Source of the DNA: JBCDBY01 sp039182715
GTDB taxonomy: Bacteria; Planctomycetota; PLA2
DNA length: 17,274 bases
Direction of reading: 5' to 3'
NCBI GenBank assembly: GCA_039182715.1
Contig: JBCDBY010000061.1
Span: 1 to 17,274, forward strand
Below the pieces are notes generated by a model. The model had not been told where the DNA came from, searched no databases, and saw only the letters and a list, made by a program, of their open reading frames with translations. The position numbers were made by a program, and so were the translations under genes. Positions 1 to 7,352 of the stretch are shown here, in pieces (position 1 is the stretch's first letter; each line of letters starts with the position of its first letter).

Positions 1-81
1 CGCGGTCTCGAGCGAGTCGCCGGCCACGTACGGACTGGCGAACCATCGGACCAGCGGCCCCGGCACGAGCTTCGACAGCAT
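1..81 (-). CDS. Probable proline dehydrogenase, N-terminal fragment (partial at window edge)
   Basis: An open frame starts with ATG at 81 and runs leftward off the window, giving 27 visible residues. They begin MLSKLVPGPLVRWF and continue into a segment reading PYVAGDSLETA. Bacterial monofunctional proline dehydrogenases carry, shortly after an N-terminal helix, a similar stretch of the form RFVAGESLEEAL, so I infer a flavin-dependent proline dehydrogenase (proline to pyrroline-5-carboxylate). No catalytic part is visible. The gene is divergent from the threonine dehydrogenase at 168, and the two share an 86-bp gap. The identification rests on one short motif; any other protein with such an N-terminus cannot be excluded. 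Confidence 0.45.
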   Translation of the reverse strand, partial: MLSKLVPGPLVRWFASPYVAGDSLETA

Positions 82-167
82 CGCCGAATTCTATCGAAGC
101 GCCCGCCGCCCCGGAACCTTCCTGAGCGCTTGCACCGGCCGCATGCGTGTCGCACCATACGTCGCTC

Positions 168-1094
168 ATGCGCATCCTCTTGACCGGTGGCGCCGGCCAG
201 ATCGGCACCGAACTCGTTCCGCAGCTCAGCGGCCGCGGCAACGAGGTGACCGTCTTCGATCTGGCCCCGGCGCCGGCCAACCTGCCCCAAGGGGTGCGCT
301 GGGTGCGCGGCGACGTCACGAATGCGGGCGAGTTCTACGAATGCGTGCGGGACGTCGCGCCGGAGGTGCTCTATCACTTCGCCGCGATTCTCAGCGCGTC
401 GGGCGAGAAGATGCCGCACCGCGCCTACACCATCAACATGAACGGCACCCACCACGCGCTCGAGGCGGCGCGACTCTTCGGGGTGCGTCAGGTCATGTTC
501 GCGAGCACCATCGCCGTGTTCGGGCCTGGGCTGCCGGAGCCGGTGGGCAACGAGGTGCCGCTCAAGCCGACGACGATGTACGGCATCACGAAAGTGGCCG
601 GCGAGCTGCTCGGCAACTACTACCACGAGAAGTGGGGACTCGACTTCCGCGGCGTGCGCTTCCCCGGCCTGATCAACGCGGGCGTGCCGGGCGGCGGGAC
701 GACGGACTACGCCCTGCACATGTTCGTCGACGGCATCCGCACCGGGAACTACGAGTGCTACGTGGACCCGTCCAGCCGCGTACCGATGATGTACATGCCC
801 GACGCGCTGCGCGCCCTGCAGGAGCTGAGCGATGCGCCGCGCGACGCGCTACGACGCTGCATCTACAACATCGGCGCCGTGAGCCCGACCGCCGACCAGT
901 TCGCCGACGCCGTGCGCTCGCGCGTGCCGGGCGTGGAGATCACCTACAAGGTCGATCCCAAGCGCCAGGCGATCCTCGACTCCTGGCCGGACGCCGTCGA
1001 CGACGAACCGGCCCGCGCCGAGTGGGGCTGGAAGCACGGCTATGATCTCGACGGCATGGCGGACGACCTGGTTGCGAAGCTGGCGTTGGACTAG
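168..1094 (+). CDS. tdh: L-threonine 3-dehydrogenase, short-chain dehydrogenase (NAD-epimerase) type
   Basis: This 308-residue cytosolic enzyme should oxidise L-threonine with NAD to 2-amino-3-ketobutyrate, the first step of threonine breakdown to glycine and acetyl-CoA. The Rossmann motif GGAGQIG is at residues 7-13, a conserved ILSASGEK stretch at 74-81, and the catalytic pair Y138 and K142 lies in TTMYGITKVAGELLGNYY. Further signatures typical of this subfamily rather than of sugar epimerases are RFPGLIN, GGGTTDYA, PMMYMPDA and, near the end, QAILDSWP. The ATG at 168 is preferred over GTG 147 or ATG 143 because it places the glycine motif at the usual distance from the N-terminus; none of the three has a good Shine-Dalgarno sequence. 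The partner gene kbl is not in view. With the nearby serine deaminase and probable proline dehydrogenase it suggests use of amino acids as carbon source. Confidence 0.9.
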   Translation: MRILLTGGAGQIGTELVPQLSGRGNEVTVFDLAPAPANLPQGVRWVRGDVTNAGEFYECVRDVAPEVLYHFAAILSASGEKMPHRAYTINMNGTHHALEAARLFGVRQVMFASTIAVFGPGLPEPVGNEVPLKPTTMYGITKVAGELLGNYYHEKWGLDFRGVRFPGLINAGVPGGGTTDYALHMFVDGIRTGNYECYVDPSSRVPMMYMPDALRALQELSDAPRDALRRCIYNIGAVSPTADQFADAVRSRVPGVEITYKVDPKRQAILDSWPDAVDDEPARAEWGWKHGYDLDGMADDLVAKLALD

Positions 1095-1113
1095 GGCCGC
1101 ACGCAGCTCTCCG

Positions 1114-1308
1114 CTACTTCCCCTTGCCCGCCTTGAATACGCCGACCATCAGCCCCATCGCGGAGAGCCCCACGACCGTCTGAATCGCCATCGTCGGCTG
1201 GGAGCCGAGCGTCTCCGCCATATAGTCCGTCTTCGCGTACCACTGGACCGACCCGTGCACCGCACCGATGGCCGTGATGACCGCGCAAAGCTTCGTAAAC
1301 ATGCCCAT
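1114..1308 (-). CDS. Small two-helix membrane protein, DUF378-like
   Basis: This 64-residue protein has two predicted transmembrane helices, about residues 4-22 and 40-58, separated by a short loop (QWYAKTDYMAETLGSQ) and ending in a basic tail (KAGKGK). The pattern of a first helix with IGAVHG, a loop containing an aspartate and a glycine, then a second helix with VVGLSAMGLM resembles the DUF378/YuzA family of small membrane proteins of unknown role. The start at 1308 is fixed by an excellent ribosome-binding site, AAGGAGGA, just upstream; a second ATG at 1302 would be too far from it. It is transcribed toward tdh, with only 19 bp between the two stop codons. No function can be assigned. Confidence 0.8.
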   Translation of the reverse strand: MGMFTKLCAVITAIGAVHGSVQWYAKTDYMAETLGSQPTMAIQTVVGLSAMGLMVGVFKAGKGK

Positions 1309-1312
1309 GCAA

Positions 1313-1320
1313 TCCTCCTT
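1313..1320 (-). promoter_or_regulatory. Strong Shine-Dalgarno for the small membrane protein
   Basis: Reading leftward, AAGGAGGA is followed by four bases and ATG at 1308. This is the best ribosome-binding site in the window and decides the start of the 64-residue protein. It suggests high or independent translation, unlike the coupled genes upstream. Confidence 0.75.
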
Positions 1321-1382
1321 CGCTGTGCGGGGAAAGCATTTCACTCGCGCGGAGGGCGGCAACTCGATTCCGAGCGAGCGGC

Positions 1383-1832
1383 TCATTCCGGGACGATGAG
1401 CGGCCGCACCACCGGCAGGATGCGTGCGCCATCCTCGTCGGACGCGCCGCGCAGCCGCCGGGCGACGACGCTGCGATCCGGCTCGTCGACGAGCGCGTCG
1501 ATCCGTGCTGCCAATTCGACCGCGACGGGCGTTAGCGCCCCGCTCTCGGGGTCCCCTTCGTGATCGACGAACCACGGAGCCCGATCCGCCATCTTCTCCG
1601 ATGCCAGTCGGTGACACGCGCGCCGCAGGGCATTCGCGTCGGCCAACCGTACGCGCCCCGCCCGCAGGTCCAGCAGGAAGCCGAGGACCGCGGCGTGGGT
1701 CAGGCGCACGGCCCGGTCGAACGGCTCCCCCAGCGAACGCGTATAGCCGAAGACCAGCGGCTCGACCTCGTCCAGCAGCGCGGTCTGCATGCCGGTGTCG
1801 CCCTGTGCCGCGCGCTGCAGCAGCTCTAGCAT
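1383..1832 (-). CDS. Unknown protein with weak resemblance to sigma-factor region 2
   Basis: This is a 149-residue soluble, leucine/alanine/arginine-rich protein. I do not recognise it firmly. The N-terminal part (LLQRAAQGDTGMQTALLDEVEPLVFGY) follows the pattern of region 2.1 of extracytoplasmic-function sigma factors (a GD turn, then a helix ending in a PLV-Y segment), and a second helix pair follows (THAAVLGFLLDL, ALRRACHRLASEKM). There is no region 4 helix-turn-helix and the typical DLTQE core motif is lacking, so it is not an ordinary sigma factor. The C-terminal half (VARRLRGASDEDGARILPVV) is predicted helical. Its ATG overlaps the sdaA stop (ATGCTAG), so it is probably translated by coupling to sdaA. 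It is the last gene of the long leftward series. Coding status is well supported; homology is tentative. Confidence 0.7.
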   Translation of the reverse strand: MLELLQRAAQGDTGMQTALLDEVEPLVFGYTRSLGEPFDRAVRLTHAAVLGFLLDLRAGRVRLADANALRRACHRLASEKMADRAPWFVDHEGDPESGALTPVAVELAARIDALVDEPDRSVVARRLRGASDEDGARILPVVRPLIVPE

Positions 1833-3193
1833 TCGGGCAGGCTCACGGCGAGGCCCCCCTCGCTCGTCTCCTTGTACTCGCGTCGCATGTCGTCGCCGGT
1901 GCGCTTCATGACCTGGATGACGCGATCAAGGCTCACCACCTCGCTGAGCGTGGAGTGGAGCGAGAGCTGCGCGGCGCTCCACGCCTTGGCCACGCCCATC
2001 GCGTTGCGCTCGATGCACGGCGCCTGCACGAGTCCCCGGATCGGGTCGCAGGTCAGTCCCAGGTTGTGCTCGATGGCGATCTCGGCCGCCGTTTCCACGC
2101 GGCGCGGACCACCCCCGAGAATCTGGCAGAGCGCCGCCGCGGCCATCGCGGTCGCCGTCCCGACCTCCCCCTGGCAGCCGACTTCGGCGCCGGAGATGCT
2201 GGAGTGCGTTTTCACGAGCTTCGCGATCGCCGCCGCGGTCGCCAGCGCGTTGTGCACCTCCGGGCGCGTCAAGCCCATGCGATCGGCGACCTCGACCAGG
2301 ACGCCCGGGAGCACGCCCGCCGCTCCGTTCGTCGGCGCCGTCACGACACGGCCACCCGCCGCGTTCTCCTCGTTCACCGCGAATGCATACGACTGCGCGC
2401 GCGCGATGTGGGTGTAGGCGCTCTCGACGCGGCCGTCCTCCACGCGGCGCTGCAGGCTCGCCCCGCGCCGCTTCACGCCCAGTCCGCCCGGCAGCTCGCC
2501 CTCGCGCGCGAGACCGCGGTCGATGCAGGCGCGAAACGCGGCCCACACCTTGTCGAGGCCGCGTTCGATTTCGCCCGGCTCGCGTTCCCACGCCTTCTCG
2601 TTGCGCAGCACGACGTCGCCGAGCGTCCCTCGGATCGCGCGCGCCTGCGCGACGATCGTGTTCGCGTCGTGCCACGGCAGCAGCGGCTTCGTCGAGGGCA
2701 CCTGCAGCGGCGCGCCCATGCGGTCGGCGCGCCGTACGAACCCACCGCCGACGGAGCACCAGGTCTCGTGACGCGCGCGCGCCCCGTCCTTCCATGCGGT
2801 CAGGCGCATCGTGTTCGGATGCGGGAGTTCCTCGTGCTTGTACTCGGCGTAGCGCAGGAAACGGATGTCGTCGATCGAGAGCGGCACCACGCCGGATCCC
2901 CACGGCGCCTCGCGCAGCGTTTCCGGGAGCTCCTGGAACGCGTCCACGTCGCAGGTCTCGACGTCCCAACCCAGCAGGCCGGCGAGCACCGCCTTGTCGG
3001 TGCCGTGCCCGCGCCCGGTCGCCGACAGCGAACCGAGCAGCTCCACCTCCAAACGGTCCGGCACGAGGCCGGCCGCGAGGCAGCCGTCGCGAAAGGCGCT
3101 GGCGGCACGCAGCGGCCCGACCGTATGGCTCGAACTGGGTCCGAGACCGATGCGGTAGATGTCGAGCAGGCGCAGCGTGATCGGGTCGCTCAC
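1826..3193 (-). CDS. sdaA: L-serine ammonia-lyase, single-chain iron-sulfur type
   Basis: This 455-residue enzyme should deaminate L-serine to pyruvate and ammonia using an oxygen-sensitive [4Fe-4S] cluster. The N-terminal beta domain has the hallmark IGLGPSSSHTVGP (residues 15-27) and TGRGHGTDKAVLAGLLG (59-75). The alpha domain has VTAPTNGAAGVLP and the cluster cysteines C340 (GCQGEVG), C382 (TCDPI) and C393 (PCIERN). The last residue is Cys455; in the characterised Legionella type 2 enzyme the C-terminal cysteine folds back into the active site, so this detail fits the family. The start is GTG at 3193 (its GTGA overlaps the TGA of the uracil-DNA glycosylase), which gives the usual family length (E. 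coli SdaA is 454). Its 3' end overlaps the next small gene by 7 bp. Confidence 0.95.
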   Translation of the reverse strand: MSDPITLRLLDIYRIGLGPSSSHTVGPLRAASAFRDGCLAAGLVPDRLEVELLGSLSATGRGHGTDKAVLAGLLGWDVETCDVDAFQELPETLREAPWGSGVVPLSIDDIRFLRYAEYKHEELPHPNTMRLTAWKDGARARHETWCSVGGGFVRRADRMGAPLQVPSTKPLLPWHDANTIVAQARAIRGTLGDVVLRNEKAWEREPGEIERGLDKVWAAFRACIDRGLAREGELPGGLGVKRRGASLQRRVEDGRVESAYTHIARAQSYAFAVNEENAAGGRVVTAPTNGAAGVLPGVLVEVADRMGLTRPEVHNALATAAAIAKLVKTHSSISGAEVGCQGEVGTATAMAAAALCQILGGGPRRVETAAEIAIEHNLGLTCDPIRGLVQAPCIERNAMGVAKAWSAAQLSLHSTLSEVVSLDRVIQVMKRTGDDMRREYKETSEGGLAVSLPEC

Positions 3194-3843
3194 GGTTCGC
3201 CCAAGATCGTACGCGCCGTGCGAAAGACGCGATCGAACATCGGTTTCGTGAGCCGCTTGGTGTTCGTGTTCTGGCGGCTCGGGTGGTAGCTGGTCAGCAG
3301 CGTGATCCCGTCCTGCTCGCATCGACCGCCATGGGAGAAGTCGGGGCGCGGCGCGAAGGGCCGCACGGCGAGAAAGCCCTGAAAGGCGATGCGTCCCAGC
3401 GCAATCACCACGCGCAGGCGGCGCATCGCGTCCAGCTCGCGCTCCAGCCACGGGCGGCACGCCGCGATCTCGGATGTGTTCGGCTTGTTCTGGGGCGGCG
3501 CGCACTTGACCACGCAGGTGATCGCGGCGTCCTGCAGCCGGAGGCCATCTCGGCGTCCCGTCGACTCCGGCTGGTTCGCGAACCCGTGCTCGTACAGCGC
3601 GCGATAGAGCCAGTCGCCGCTCGAGTCTCCGGTGAAGACGCGCCCCGTCCGGTTCGCGCCGTGGTTCCCCGGAGCCAGTCCGAGCACGAGCGCACGCGCG
3701 TCGGCGCGCCCGAACCGGGGGATCGGCCTGCCCCAGTAGCTCTCGTCGCGGTACGCGCGCCGCTTCACACGCGCCACCTCGGCGCAGTGCTCCCGAAGAC
3801 GCGGACAGCGCGTGCAGGCGATCACCTCGGTGCGCAGCGTCAC
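3190..3843 (-). CDS. Family 5 uracil-DNA glycosylase (UdgB type), iron-sulfur
   Basis: This 217-residue base-excision repair enzyme should remove uracil, and possibly other deaminated bases, from DNA. Cysteines C10, C13 (CTRC), C114 and C129 match the C-X2-C...C-X14-C pattern of the [4Fe-4S] glycosylases of families 4 and 5. Motif 1, GLAPGNHGANRTGR (55-68), lacks the polar catalytic residue of families 1 and 4, and together with FTGDSSGDWL (70-79) this is the family 5 form. Motif 2 is HPSRQNT, beginning at H187. The start is taken as GTG at 3843, whose GTGA overlaps the TGA of the upstream pump gene by 4 bases; this places the first cysteines at the expected distance. It lies between an efflux gene and sdaA, with overlaps on both sides, in an operon that also carries lhr and a photolyase. 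Confidence 0.92.
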   Translation of the reverse strand: MTLRTEVIACTRCPRLREHCAEVARVKRRAYRDESYWGRPIPRFGRADARALVLGLAPGNHGANRTGRVFTGDSSGDWLYRALYEHGFANQPESTGRRDGLRLQDAAITCVVKCAPPQNKPNTSEIAACRPWLERELDAMRRLRVVIALGRIAFQGFLAVRPFAPRPDFSHGGRCEQDGITLLTSYHPSRQNTNTKRLTKPMFDRVFRTARTILGEP

Positions 3844-4223
3844 GATGTGGCGACGAGCTTCTCGACCTGCCGCCGGATGAGGTCGCGCACCTCGGCGAAC
3901 GCGACGGGATCCATGTCGCGCGGATCCGGGATGTCCCAGTCGATGTGCCGGTCGGCCGGGACATGGGGACACGCGTCGCCGCATCCCATCGTGACGACCG
4001 CCGCGAAGCGCACGTCCTCCGGCAGGTCGTCGATCGAGTGGGACGCGTGCGTCGTGAGGTCGTAGCCCAGCTCGCGCATCGACTCGATCGCGCGCGGGTT
4101 GACCACGCCGCGCGGATTCGACCCGGCGCTCATCGCCTCGACGCCGGCCATGCGCGCGAACGCCTCGGCCATCTGGCTGCGATTGGCGTTCTCGACGCAG
4201 ACGAACAGATACGGTGCACGCAT
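3840..4223 (-). other. ArsC-like domain with possible internal translation start
   Basis: This entry marks the 127-residue ArsC-like domain of the fused pump. Reading leftward, GGGAG lies about 11 bases before the ATG at 4223, so a free ArsC-like protein could also be made by internal initiation. The internal methionine (MRAPYLFVCVENANRSQ) sits exactly where a stand-alone ArsC would begin, with its nucleophilic cysteine at position 9. This suggests a formerly separate gene joined by loss of the pump stop codon. Whether the product is a thioredoxin-coupled arsenate reductase or a tyrosine phosphatase cannot be decided by eye; three correctly placed cysteines favour the reductase. Confidence 0.6.
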
Positions 4224-7200
4224 GGGGATCTTCTCCCAGGCCACTCGCCACACGCTCCGTCCCGTCTTGCGCAGCAGGCTGCCGACGTCTTCGAGGATCA
4301 GGTAGAGCGAGGGAATGACCACCAGAATCAGGACGGTGGCAAAGACGAGCCCGAAGACGATCGAGATCGCCATCGGAATCAGGAACTGCGCCTGAAAGCT
4401 GCGCTCGAACATGAGCGGCGTCAGGCCCGCGATGGTCGTCACCGAGGTGAGCAGGATGGCGCGCAGGCGGCGCTTCGAGCCTTCGCGCACCGCGGACATC
4501 AGCGGCATGCCGGCCCGGCGCTTGCGGTTCACGAGATCGATCAGGATCAGGCTGTCGTTGACCACGATGCCGGCCAGCGCGACCGCGCCGATCTGGGAGA
4601 GGATCGAGATGTCCTTACCCATCAGCAGGTGGCCGTACATGACGCCGAGCAGCGAAATCGGGATCGCCGCCATGATCAGCAGCGGCTGGAAGTAGGAACG
4701 GAACACGATCGCCACGACGGCGTAGATGCCGAGCAGGGCGAATCGGAAGCCGGTCTCGAGTCCCGCCAGCGATTCCGCGGTGTCCGCCTGCTGACCCTCG
4801 AAGGACCAGGTGACGCCGGGGAACCGGCGCGGAAGATCGGCGATCTCCTTGGCGAGCTGCGCATTGAGCTCGTTGGCGTTCGCCACGCCGCGGTCAACCG
4901 AGGCCTGGACCGTAAAGGCGCGCTTGCCGTCCACGCGCGTGAGCGAGGCGTAGCCGCGTGCGGTCTTCACGTCCGCCACCTCCTCGAGCGGAACCCGGCC
5001 GCCCGCTCCGGTCGCGATGCGCATGCGACCGAGGTCGGCGATGGAGCGTCGCTCGCTCTCCGGCAGCAGGACGCGCACGGTCACCTCGTCGTCCTCCTCC
5101 TGCAGGTCCTGCACCTCGAACCCGAAGAGCGCGTGGCGCACCTGGGATGCGATATCCCGCGTCGTGAGCCCCAGCGTGTGCGCGCTCGGCCGCAGCCGGA
5201 ACCGGAGCTCGAGCTTGCCCTCGGCGAGGTCGTCTGAGATCTCGGTGACCCCCTTGAAGGAGGCGATGCGATCGGACACGTACTCGGTCGCCCGCCCGAC
5301 CGTTTCGAGGTCGTCGCCGCGCAGCCGGACCTCGATGTCGGCGCCCGCCGGGCCACCGCCGCGCGGCACGAACTTGAGGCTGCGCACGCCGGTCACGTCG
5401 CGCGTGCGGCGTCGCATCTCGTCGGCCACCTCGCGCGCCTGCCGCATGCCGCGTTGGAGTCGCTCCTCCGCCGAAACCAGCTCCACGACGATCTGCCCGA
5501 CGGTCGCGGGATCGGCGACGTCCACCTCGACGCCGTCGATGAATGTCGTGCCGTAGACCGTGTTGGCGGTGTCGACCTCGGGCGTCTGCAGCAGATCCGT
5601 CTCGATCATCGCGAGCACGTCGCGCGTCTCGCGCTCCGACGTGCCCGGCGCCATCTCCAGGTTGATCTCGATCGTCTCCGCGTCGAGATCACCGATGAAG
5701 TCGGTCTTGAGGAACCCGCCGCGGAAGAACCCGAGGCAGATGATGCCCAGCGCGACCACAACGGCGAGCGTGACGTAGCGCCAGCGAAGCGTGACACGCA
5801 GGATCCGCCCGAAGACGGCGGGCAGCCAGATGTCGAGGAACCGTTCGCGCCACGCCGAGATGCGGGAACCGAGGCCGTCTCCCTCCGGCTTGCGATCGTC
5901 GTGCTTGAGATGCGCCGGAAGGATCAGGAACGCCTCGATCAACGAAACGCCCAGCGCGCAGATCACCACGACCGGCAGCACGCCGAGAAAGGTGCCGACT
6001 TGCCCGGTCAGGAATCCGAGCGGCGCGAACGCGATCATCGTCGTGGTCACGGCGGCGACCACCGGTGCGGCCACCTCGTTTGTCCCGACGATCGCCGCCT
6101 GCTCGCCGGGAAACCCCTGGCGCTTCTTCGCGAAGATGTTCTCCGCGATGACGATCGCATCGTCCACGAGCAGGCCGAGCACGACGATGAGCCCGAACAT
6201 GGAGATCATGTTCAACGTGGCGTCGTAGGCCCACAGCGCCAAGAAGGTCCCGAGGAACGAGATCGTCAGCCCGATGGCCACCCAGAAAGCGATCCGAAAC
6301 TCGAGGAAGAGCGCCAGCACCAGGACCACCAGCGCGAGCCCGGCCAGCGCGTTCCGAAGCATGAGGTCGAGTCGCTGATTGACGAAGCGGCTCAGGTCGC
6401 GCGTGTAGGTGAGCTGCACCGACCCGCCGTACATCGTCGGGTTCTCCGCGAGGTACCGCTTGACGGCGTCGGCGATCTGCACCGCGTCGTCCTCCGGCGT
6501 CTTGAACACCGTCGCGAGCACGCTCGGCTGCCCCTGGAAGCGCCCACCTGAAACCGTGTCCTCGAAGGTGTGGCGCACGGTCGCGATGTCGCGAAGAAGG
6601 AGCGACGAACCGTCCGGGAGACTCAGGACCGGGATACTCTCGATCTCGGCCGCGCGGTTGCGCTCGCCGAGCGTGCGGACGCGAATGTTGCCGGCCGCAC
6701 TCTTGAGCTGACCCGCCGGCAGGTCGAGATTGCTGCCCGCCAGCACGCGCCCGATGTCGCCGAAGGTGAGGCCGTACTCCTCGAGCGCCTCGGGCTGCAC
6801 CTCGATCCAGATCTCCCGGTCGCGAATGCCGGAGAGCCGCACGTCGCCGATCTCGCGCAGGTCGAGCAGGTCGTCGCGAATCTTCTTGATGCCCTCGCGG
6901 AGACGTTCCTCCGAGACGTCGCCGCGCGCGACGACCGAGATGGTCGGCAGCGTCGGACGCACCTGCGCGACCTCGGGCTCCTCCGCCTCGGCCGGAAGAT
7001 CGGGCTGCACGCGGTCCATCGCACTGCGCACGTCCGCCAGCGTCCGATCGCGGTCGGCGCCGTCCTCCAGCTTCACGGTGGTGACGACGAGTCCCTCGTA
7101 GACCTTGGAGATGATCTCGTCGACATCCTCCACGGTGTCGATCTCGCGCTCGACGCGGCGCGCGACCAGGCGCTCGACCTCCTCCGGCGTCGCGCCGGGG

Positions 7201-7352
7201 TAGCGGACGCTGATGGCAATCGCTTCGGGATCGACGTTCGGCAGGAGCTCGCGCCGGATGCGGCTGGCGCCGAACACACCGCCCACGATGATGGCGATCA
7301 TGATCAGATTCGCCGTCACCGGGTTGCGGACCGAGAAGCGTGCGAGACTCAT
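3840..7352 (-). CDS. RND efflux permease fused in frame to a C-terminal ArsC-like domain
   Basis: This 1170-residue predicted protein has two parts. Residues 1 to about 1043 form a complete AcrB-like (HAE) inner-membrane pump: the N-terminus FSVRNPVTANLIMIA is the first helix, D397/D398 in GLLVDDAIVIAENI are the proton-relay pair of helix 4, a second repeat begins near helix 7 (about 525-543), and a last hydrophobic block ends near 1020. After a short basic linker (LLRKTGRSVWRVAWEKIP) the frame continues without a stop into a 127-residue low-molecular-weight phosphatase/arsenate-reductase domain. That domain has the P-loop C(X5)R as CVENANRS (nucleophile C1052), resolving-type cysteines in MGCGDACP (C1124, C1128) and a C-terminal DIPDP aspartate. 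Both termini of RND pumps are cytosolic, so the topology is compatible. Export substrate unknown; arsenic or another oxyanion is only a guess. The adaptor lies immediately upstream (ATGA overlap); no TolC gene is in view. Confidence 0.9.
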   Translation of the reverse strand: MSLARFSVRNPVTANLIMIAIIVGGVFGASRIRRELLPNVDPEAIAISVRYPGATPEEVERLVARRVEREIDTVEDVDEIISKVYEGLVVTTVKLEDGADRDRTLADVRSAMDRVQPDLPAEAEEPEVAQVRPTLPTISVVARGDVSEERLREGIKKIRDDLLDLREIGDVRLSGIRDREIWIEVQPEALEEYGLTFGDIGRVLAGSNLDLPAGQLKSAAGNIRVRTLGERNRAAEIESIPVLSLPDGSSLLLRDIATVRHTFEDTVSGGRFQGQPSVLATVFKTPEDDAVQIADAVKRYLAENPTMYGGSVQLTYTRDLSRFVNQRLDLMLRNALAGLALVVLVLALFLEFRIAFWVAIGLTISFLGTFLALWAYDATLNMISMFGLIVVLGLLVDDAIVIAENIFAKKRQGFPGEQAAIVGTNEVAAPVVAAVTTTMIAFAPLGFLTGQVGTFLGVLPVVVICALGVSLIEAFLILPAHLKHDDRKPEGDGLGSRISAWRERFLDIWLPAVFGRILRVTLRWRYVTLAVVVALGIICLGFFRGGFLKTDFIGDLDAETIEINLEMAPGTSERETRDVLAMIETDLLQTPEVDTANTVYGTTFIDGVEVDVADPATVGQIVVELVSAEERLQRGMRQAREVADEMRRRTRDVTGVRSLKFVPRGGGPAGADIEVRLRGDDLETVGRATEYVSDRIASFKGVTEISDDLAEGKLELRFRLRPSAHTLGLTTRDIASQVRHALFGFEVQDLQEEDDEVTVRVLLPESERRSIADLGRMRIATGAGGRVPLEEVADVKTARGYASLTRVDGKRAFTVQASVDRGVANANELNAQLAKEIADLPRRFPGVTWSFEGQQADTAESLAGLETGFRFALLGIYAVVAIVFRSYFQPLLIMAAIPISLLGVMYGHLLMGKDISILSQIGAVALAGIVVNDSLILIDLVNRKRRAGMPLMSAVREGSKRRLRAILLTSVTTIAGLTPLMFERSFQAQFLIPMAISIVFGLVFATVLILVVIPSLYLILEDVGSLLRKTGRSVWRVAWEKIPMRAPYLFVCVENANRSQMAEAFARMAGVEAMSAGSNPRGVVNPRAIESMRELGYDLTTHASHSIDDLPEDVRFAAVVTMGCGDACPHVPADRHIDWDIPDPRDMDPVAFAEVRDLIRRQVEKLVATS

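Noticed and set aside
88..93. Leftward -10-like TAGAAT before the probable proline dehydrogenase
   Set aside because: No convincing -35 at the right distance, and it lies only six bases from the ATG; too weak to call a promoter.
143..1045. Open frame from ATG 143 overlapping the threonine dehydrogenase
   Set aside because: Its translation is arginine-rich and featureless, whereas the frame read from 168 carries all threonine dehydrogenase motifs.
3194..3964. Upstream extension of sdaA in the same frame
   Set aside because: The extension lies over the uracil-DNA glycosylase gene, has no homology-like pattern, and the GTG at 3193 gives the normal SdaA N-terminus.
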